Positions 57,060 to 64,000 of a stretch of 64,000 nt of DNA are shown in pieces. The DNA is from Nemania diffusa (lineage: Eukaryota > Ascomycota > Sordariomycetes > Xylariales > Xylariaceae): the NCBI GenBank assembly GCA_038501195.1, contig JBBPUQ010000010.1:3470001-3534000 (forward strand). The letters are read 5' to 3'. The notes beneath the pieces were generated by a model. It saw nothing but the letters and a program-made list of their open reading frames with translations, had not been told where the DNA came from and searched no databases. Position 1 is the first letter of the stretch. Every line of letters starts with the position of its first letter. The translations under genes and the position numbers were made by a program.

Positions 57060-57232
57060 AGCGACCTCTTGAGCCTCAATTCTACCATCATTTCTGACGA
57101 CTTCAACCTCGGCCGCATCGGACCTCTTCTCAAAGCAGCCGTCGACGACCCACACGATGCGCTTATTTGGGTTCAAGTCGCCCATGCCGTCACCGAATCT
57201 GCCCCGCCTCCCCGAACTATACCTTGGTAGAT
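57060..57232 (+). pseudogene. Relic of a FunK1-type kinase N-terminus
   Basis: One frame encodes DFNLGRIGPLLKAAVDDPHD followed by ALIWVQVAHAVTESAPPPR, matching the conserved stretch just before the kinase domain in fungal FunK1 kinases (typically 'AIW..VY.AVTESTPPPR'). It ends at TAG four codons later and no kinase motifs follow. A fragment, not a working gene. Confidence 0.5.
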
Positions 57233-59311
57233 ATTCTGTCTAATATCGTTGTTGCTCGTCTTCGCGCCGCCGTTGCTCTGCTTTTTGGCCGTGCGCTCTT
57301 CCGCTCCTAAGACTCTGCGCCTCAATTTGGCGAATTGATTCTCCACCTCGGCAAGAATCTACTAATGATAAGCAATGGTATATGAACTAGTGAGATCAAT
57401 GACTAATTGATTGATGCGGCCTGAAGTAAAGCAAGATACCGGGCACCAGCTTCCCCACATTCAGCATAGCACGTTGCGTCTATGAGACGTTCACATCAAG
57501 AAGCTTAACTAACTTAGAATGCTCTCGATGCCTTCATTGTTTCCGAGCGGTTATAGATCGAATGGTTATAATCATGCCAAGTTCTTTCGAACTGGGCAGT
57601 ATTCTAAAAGGTCCACATTAGATGCTCAATATCACGTAGGTGAATTAGCAATGCGTTGAGCACGTCAACCCTTTGCGTACCGCCGATAGACATTTTCCTC
57701 ACTTAATCAATCAGAATGCAGTGAAGAGCTAAATGGTAGATAGCAGCCTAAGGACGATACGTGTCAAAATACAATCCGATTTTCAGCAGTAGCAATCCAG
57801 ACTTTGATTTCCCGATAGTAGAAAGTGTCGCTATACAGGGTTGCAATTATGAGAGGGCCACTCCAAAGGCGCGCATAGCAGCTACGAGTTGAGACGGACT
57901 GTGTTCGGCTTTAGATCTACTACTTGACAGCCATATATCTGATCCTGCCGCGTAGCTACTTCCTTGCTATCGTGTAGCCAGTCCAAGACTTACCCTTTTC
58001 CAGGCCACTATCTGAGTGTGGTTTCGCTTCGTTGTTCCGAGTCGAAAGTCCCGCCTGCAAACGTTCTATGCTGCGACCAGGCGTCAAACGATTCAACGCA
58101 GACTTCAGTCTGATATAAAGATTCCGCCTATAGAGCTGCAGCTGTTAGAAGATCTCGAGGAGGTAGCAACTCTGAAGTCGGAAGTTGACCTATTGCTGGA
58201 TCTTTAGAGGGTCAATAATAGTTCTAGGCTGAAACCAGCCTTAGAGCTTGATCACTATTGCAAGAAGCAATTCTAATCAAGATTTAGGGTGCACGCAGAG
58301 CGAGTCGGACTTATTGTCCTGGGCGAGGTGGGAAATATGCGTACATGTGTGAATATGGTGAACTCGGCTGTAGGGCTGGTTAAGCAGCTTGTCCTATTCC
58401 CCCATTATTTTCATCCCTCGAACAGCAACGACTGCTGCGAAATGCGCAAAGAAACAACTAGGTTTCGATTCATCTTGCCGCTGCCAATCATGCAACTGCC
58501 GAGACAGAAAAGAGATAGGCAGAGAAGGCAGCCGGTGCAGGATGTCGTCATCCTCGGCGTCTCCGAACGACTGCGCTGAGCGCCTTGAGATGTGACACTG
58601 GGGATGTCGTCTCGTATTTGCTTCTCTTGCCTTTCACACGGCCAGGAGCGAAATAAAGGCTCACCGAATTACTTCGCAGACCTAGTTATCGCAGTCGACT
58701 AGCTCCTCACTGATAAGTGTCTGCCTTGCTGCCGCTCACACGCGGGGACTGAACAAACGAGGCTCTCGAGTGAACAGGCTGAACCCAATCGAAGGACACA
58801 TCTCCGCATGGCATGGGTCGTCGCTGCAGCCCTCTACAATGTGATAAGTCCTACGACGCAAGCGAAGGCAGTTTTCTGCAAGCGGCATTGCCTGGAATCG
58901 GGCGCGGCCCTTTGGTGGGGTATGACGTACCAGCAGCGGCCGGGTGACCATGGATGGTTATTTACTTACTTACCCGGGTATCATCTGACTACTTGAAATA
59001 AATACCCTATCACCATCATAGAGGCCGAAAAGAAAATCACCAAACACTTACAGTCACATAACTCTCTTCTTCAAGTTGAGTCAAAGAGCACACATTACAT
59101 TCAGTATCTACCCCCCACCACTCCCCCCACCCAACCATCAGATCAGTCACCCGCACCTCAACGTAGGCTACTTGGCAATTCCTCATTGAGCTCACTATAA
59201 ATAATACCTACAAAGCAATCCGATCGGGAGGCGTAGATTCCCGCGAACGGCCAAAGCCGGGGACTGCCGAGCAGAAGTGGTCAGAGGTAGAATCTACCAG
59301 GTGGCCCCGTG
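57233..59311. other. 2-kb region with only degenerate frames
   Basis: Short frames near 57240-57400 (+) and 58016-58580 (+) may be decayed coding sequence, but I recognise no family. Confidence 0.4.
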
Positions 59312-60610
59312 ATGCCCCCCCAAGCGCCCACCTCCGGGAACTACGACAAAGTCCGGATCCTCAACATCAAATGGAAATCCCACGATCTCGGTGCCAATAT
59401 TGATGAGCAGTACAAAAACATCGAGGCACTGGCCGTTAAATTGTCATTCGAATTGGTACCTTTTGTAATAGAGCCATCACAACGCAGCGGATATGATTTG
59501 AAGTCCGCATTACGCAAGTTTTTCGAGCCGACGCATACCACTCTACACATTGTGTATTATCATGGGCATGGCTACGTGCCTAAAACACAAGACGTGGCAT
59601 TGACTCTTTTTAGGTGAGTACTGCCATGGCAGCAGCAGGCTAGTTATCCTTTTTTGTCTCGGTTCATCGACAAGTCTAACTACCTCCAAGCCATAATGAG
59701 GCAGACGAACAGGACATCCAAAGATCGGGCGAAAGGTTTGAGAACTGCGGGAAGTTGCTCTACAGATTGAGCCAACAACTGAAGGGGCTCACTGATCGAC
59801 CTTACAACGGAGCCTTGGATATTCTAGATCAAATCTCCCAAGAGACAGAAAAGCTCAGGGAAGAAGAAGGAAGACTTCGGTAAGGACACCTGTTATGCAT
59901 TAGGTGACGGTGGAACAAATTTGCTGAAAAATCGAAGCTCTAAACTGAAGCCGGATTTCGAGATTCATTTCAAGAATACCATCTTACCCACTATTATAGA
60001 GGCCAAGTGCGATATACTTGTCCTCCTAGATTGCTGCGATGCAGGAGCTGTTGTTCAAGATGTTTCACCGGAGCAGATCGTAGACGGCAATTACAATAAG
60101 CATGTGATCTGCGCATGTCCAAAGGGATCGACCGCGAACGGGAACATGACATCGACCTTGTATAAAGTTCTTTCTGGTAAACGACGTGAGTTGGATGTGG
60201 CCACCGACAAAGTGGCAGAGTGCGAAGCGGAGGAAAAGCGTCGGGCGGCCAGTGCCAACGCTGCTCGCAAAGCCTACGACGCAGCGCAGGCTGCCGAAAA
60301 GACTTCGCAAAGACAAAATATAAAATCGGCAAAAAACAAGCTGGCACAGAGGACAAAAAAACTCGAGACGGCTAAACAAGCCACCCAAGCAGCCAAAAAG
60401 GAACTTGAGGATATACGGTCGACAATCTCAGGAGAAGACATCATTGAACGCATTAATAGTAGTGATGAAGCGCAGGTTACCATTTCTCGGTTTCGAACGA
60501 GGGAGTCACAGAGACAGATCAGGATTCCAATCAATCTCAAATCGCGAGATGCTCGGCGAAACATGGGTGGAGTGAGGAAAACACGCCCCGTTAGGGCAGC
60601 GTCGCAATAG
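59312..60610 (+). CDS. Caspase-fold (peptidase C14-like) protein with coiled coil
   Basis: Three exons: 59312-59613, 59691-59879, 59938-60610; introns 77 and 58 bp; 387 aa. Strand plus catalytic His: LHIVYYHGHGY (HGH at residues 84-86). Strand plus catalytic Cys: CDILVLLDCCDAGAVV (Cys 196/197). This is the His-Cys dyad layout of metacaspase/caspase-like proteins. Between them exon 2 inserts a helical stretch (YRLSQQLKGLTDRPYNGALD ... ETEKLREEEGRLR). Residues about 246-325 form a long Ala/Lys/Glu/Gln coiled coil, followed by IRIPINLKSRDARRN and a basic end. The second intron uses an AAG acceptor; without it the frame breaks before the Cys motif. I expect a signalling or death-related role by family, not shown. 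Start: GTG precedes ATG 59312, which I use. Confidence 0.72.
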
Positions 60611-62406
60611 GTTGAGCCACTGCCTGATTACTCAAGTTATACAATCAGTGCTTCCGCCTCCAAACCCTTCAAGTGTTAGAGGTCACTGAAATCCACTTAG
60701 TTAGAGACATTTACGAAAGAATTCACTGAATCTGCTGCTTATAGCTCCGAGTTAAATAACATAACCATTGAGGAATGGTCAAAGCAGAGACGGGAAGAAG
60801 GAGAAAGGGGCGAGCCAGGCAATACAACCAACCAATAACTATAACGTGTCGGCATATTTCTAACCGTTATAGTCATGTTTAGCGTATCATCGCCTCAACT
60901 CTGTGACACTCACTTGCCCACTCATTACTTCATATATCCGAGGATATTCCCGATATTGTACTCCGCTGAGTTTCATCATCCCTCGTCCATCCATAAGGCA
61001 TATTGGCCCCTAGTCCTCCCTGGAACTGCTCACAAGTAGAAACGACAGACTAGTCTCATCGGCAATAGCGAAATATGTTTCCACTAACCTGTATAGTAAT
61101 ATTTGTAGATGTGGCTATGTGACAACTTGTAGGGAAGTTGATATGTTAAAGTTACGAGGTAAGCTCAAGCTATAAAAATATAATGAAGAGGAGTTGGCGT
61201 GGCCTTTGAAGGTCTATATAAATCTCTACTTTGTAAGTTATCGTAACGTAATTGATATCCAACTAGACAATATTTTAACAGAGCAAAACATTTCTAAATA
61301 CTCTGTATCGTTCGGGGCTCAAGACCCACGACAGGAATCTATATCCGTCCTTTTGCACCAATCAAAAAGAGAACTGAAATTAAAGTTTGTGACATTGCGG
61401 TTGGACAGACCCCTCAAGAATAGGGGTATTCTATTGTCTGGCCTTAGTATGGCGGATCTGCGCCGGACTTTTCTTATATATTTCCTGTAATCAACTCTGT
61501 TGAACCGCACTACGCGTAGACCCTGTAGGTACCATGTCGCATCTCAGTACGATACTGTCCCCGACCGAATTCGCTCCCCAGAAAACCACAAGTTTGTTTG
61601 GATTAGGGTTCTTAGTCAGACTGAGCAATGTTTGCTTCACGAGTGCTTTGTTGCGTCGGACCGATTTTTTGCGCCACGATTAAGAGAAGAAAATAAACAG
61701 GGCTAGCCTACAAGGTGAAGAGTACGGCTGCGATTATCGCGAAGTAACACTGCTATTATCTTGCGGCCCGGCTGATTCAATAGTTTGTTGAATAGAAAGA
61801 AAATTGCGAAGGAACCGGGCTTCCTCCATCTCATTGGTTATAAGTCAGCTATCGAGATTACAGCCCAGGCCATAGGGTCGTATTTAACAAGAATATTCGC
61901 CACAACTACACCAAAACGAATTTTTCTCGGTACTATTGTTTGAGGATAATACTCGCCACCGGTGGAAAGGGTTTTTTTTTTTTACGAAAGCAACAAGGTT
62001 TTCCAGCGCTGTTAATGATAAATTAGCATTGCTATCAAAATTTACGTATTAGTAACTAGTTCATGCAGTGTGACTTTGAAAAGCGGGATCAGAACTTGGC
62101 GCAGATACCCAGTGAACTGGAAACGGACCGGAGAATTGTAGATTGTCGAGAAGTCTAGACAACAAAATTTGTCATATCATTACTTTGGGGAATGCCGAGC
62201 CCTGAGCCGCACGCGGCCACTATTACTAAAGAACCAGGTTTATTATTAAAGATATAAAGTATAGCAGCCTGTTTGTGTTTTCTTTTTTAGATTTATTATG
62301 GTCATTAACGGTATTTAATGATAGCACTGATTCAATAGGTCGTGCGGTAATAGAAATAAAAGCCTCAATAGTACACAAAAACGCCGAATAGTGGATTAAT
62401 AGATCA
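60611..62406. other. 1.8-kb AT-rich intergenic region
   Basis: Short frames at 61194-61706 (+) have no recognisable domain; a 12-base T run lies near 61973. No RNA gene seen. Confidence 0.45.
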
Positions 62407-63889
62407 TCAATCCGAACCCTCATAGCGCTTCGCATTTTCCTTTGGTAGAAAGCTCCGCGGCGTAGTCGTAGTAAATAGGTCCATTGCCTCCTTGGAGGGC
62501 TGCGGGTTGAGCTTCTCTTCACTCTGACTGCGGCCCCTGAATCCCCGCCCCATGCCCCAGGAGCTGTTCCGCTTGCTGCCGTCGGTGTTGCTGTCGCTCG
62601 ATACCGAAATCGTCGTGGTAGCGTATATCTTGCTGCCGTGGTCAGCCTGCTTCAGGCTTTTCCCGTCGCTGCTGCAGTTCACGTTTGCTTCCTCGTCATC
62701 CTTCTGAACGAAGGTCGCGAGAGAAATGCCGCCGAACTGGTTTGCGGCTGCCCTTCGCCCTTTGAACTTGTCCGTACTGCCGATGGTGCGGGGGAAGGCG
62801 TCGTCGGAAAGCGGCATACTCGCTCGCGGCGTCCACATGCCGAGTTGCTGGGCCATGCTTCGAAATAAGGGGCGTAGTGTCGCGAGTGAAGCGGCCGTGA
62901 TGGCTAGACCCTGCTCGCTCGTTGACCAAATGGCAATATCAAGCGTTGCCCCTGAATCCTGTGTTAGGTCTGTCTACGGCTTAACTGCAGCAAGTCGGGA
63001 CTTACATAAAAAGTCAGGGTTCGTAAAATTATGGATATAAGCAAGTCGCACAACAACAGCAATACTTGCTCTGCGACCGTGTTAACAAATGCCCGTTAGT
63101 AAAAGGGGGAGTCTTGGGAACGTACACGCAACCAATGCTAAGAATGGGTATCAACGCAATTTTAGTTCTCCGATCAATTTGAAGAGTATAGATCAGGAAC
63201 ATGGGTAATATGGCAAAGGTAAAATCGCAGATGACGCTAAAGGCGCTGTAGAGATAGGTGAGAGCGGCAATAATGCTCGGGTCTATGCACTTTCCTCCGT
63301 TGATCTCCTTGTCCCAGAAGAAGGTGATAGGAGTGCATTGAAAGACGGTGACGAAGAAGAAGACAATCCCGGATGAGACGGTGAATAGCATGATAACGTA
63401 GATGATATAGTGGTGAATCTTCGAAACCGTGAGTCGTAGAAGGAAAACGCCAATTGAGATTTTCGAGGTAATCATAGTCAGGCAGTACCAAACGTAACAA
63501 AGCCACCAATACTGTAAGTATCACAGTCAGCAATTGTCGCACGTCGTGTTACTTGTCGTCCGACTAACCTTCATCGCCTCTTCTCTGTCGCTTTGCTTGA
63601 GATCCGCATTATGTCGTCCGGTTCCATAATGAATACCTGTGATAGCAGAGGCGACGAAAAGGGTGAAAGAAATCTGCGATAAATCATAAAGATGTTAGAT
63701 GATTGAGCTGGAAGGCGTTTTTATCGGGTTACTGACAGCCGCAAAACTCATGAACCAGTCATCGAGACCCCATGCTTTCACAATAACCAGCCGAGTGTAT
63801 ATTCTTAATGTGAAGGCAACGACGGACGCGGCCAGCAGAGTAACGCACACAGAGAAGAGCTCTGGCCCACGATTCGGAACGTCGGTCAT
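62407..63889 (-). CDS. Fungal rhodopsin-like (PTH11-type) integral membrane protein
   Basis: Five exons: 63889-63737, 63673-63569, 63511-63126, 63070-63006, 62969-62407; 1272 nt, 423 aa. Seven hydrophobic helices in the 'rhodopsin domain, fungal' arrangement: VTLLAASVVAFTLRIYTRL, KAWGLDDWFM, ITGIHYGTGRH, KISIGVFLLRLTVSK, VFQCTPITFFWDKEINGGKC, ICDFTFAILPMFLIYTLQI, IALIPILSIGCVASIAVVVR, then ATLDIAIWSTSEQGLAITAA. The 190-residue cytosolic tail is Ser-rich with many potential phosphosites (SDSNTDGSKRNSS) and an RSEE/RSQSEEK end. Members are GPCR-like proteins of mostly unknown ligand. The last intron uses the acceptor GTAGACAG (62970), because the later one would create a stop. Confidence 0.88.
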
Positions 63890-64000
63890 CTTGGCGGCTC
63901 ATCCATAAACTGAATGAGTTCTATAAACGAAGCTTACATCAATGTCAAGGAAGCAGAAAAAAGCATGGCGCCTAATAGCATCCAGAAAGCAGACCTGGCA
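63890..64000. other. 5' flank of the rhodopsin-like gene
   Basis: 110 bp to the window edge; nothing else seen. Confidence 0.4.

Noticed and set aside
59880..59937. Frameshift in the caspase-like gene (stop TAA at 59881)
   Set aside because: A 58-bp GT-AG intron with an AAG acceptor joins GRLR to SKLKPDFE in phase and the total length is a multiple of three.
61194..61706. Two plus-strand frames
   Set aside because: AT-rich, no domain, no convincing splice structure.

Overview
The window is nuclear DNA from a filamentous ascomycete (Pezizomycotina). The signs are a HET-domain heterokaryon-incompatibility gene, a fungal-type kinase with many short introns, a FunK1-type kinase relic, a fungal rhodopsin-like membrane protein, an AA7 oligosaccharide oxidase, and GT-AG introns mostly 48-130 bp long with CTAAC/TACTAAC branch sites. 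I rebuilt exon structures by hand by following conserved protein frames across canonical splice sites. For every spliced model given, exon lengths sum to a multiple of three.

Layout. 1-6.5 kb: the 3' end of a HET-domain gene (+) and a 10-exon kinase-like gene (-) whose last exon is an almost pure Gln-Ala repeat. 7.4-14.4 kb: Alb1 (+), a GT15 mannosyltransferase (-) divergent from a GT32 glycosyltransferase (+), and an acidic DUF2293-like protein (+). 14.7-24.9 kb: an amino-acid permease (-), a phospholipase-D-fold protein (-), and a divergent pair of secreted enzymes, a bicovalent-FAD oligosaccharide oxidase (-) and a beta-propeller lactonase (+). 26-28.5 kb: BAR protein Rvs161/Hob3 (-) and peptidyl-tRNA hydrolase (+). 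28.5-32.7 kb is gene-poor.

32.7-38.2 kb: a disordered protein with a 52-residue repeat, a methyltransferase-like gene cut by an in-frame TAG, and a small basic protein. 38.2-41.7 kb is gene-poor. 41.7-49.2 kb: ribosomal protein uL13/Rpl16 (-), a BAG plus ubiquitin-like membrane protein (-), a dithiol glutaredoxin (+) and a possible small membrane protein (+). 50.7-53.2 kb: a CorA-like transporter gene that seems to need three frameshifts, abutting an extremely AT-rich island. 53.7-56.5 kb: argininosuccinate synthase in 17 exons, one intron of which has been enlarged by a 256-bp MITE with a TA target duplication. 57-64 kb: a FunK1 relic, a caspase-fold protein with a coiled coil (+), and a rhodopsin-like seven-helix membrane protein (-).

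Functional links. Housekeeping genes (Alb1, Rvs161, Pth1, Rpl16, BAG, glutaredoxin, argininosuccinate synthase) are interleaved with accessory genes of the self/non-self and signalling repertoire (HET, odd kinases, caspase-like, rhodopsin-like) and with decaying genes. Two divergent pairs look functionally matched: GT15/GT32 for Golgi mannosylation, and oligosaccharide oxidase/lactonase for making and then opening a sugar lactone. The most novel items are the intronic MITE, the QA-tailed kinase, the caspase-like protein and the oxidase-lactonase pair. I see no CRISPR array, no rRNA and no convincing tRNA.
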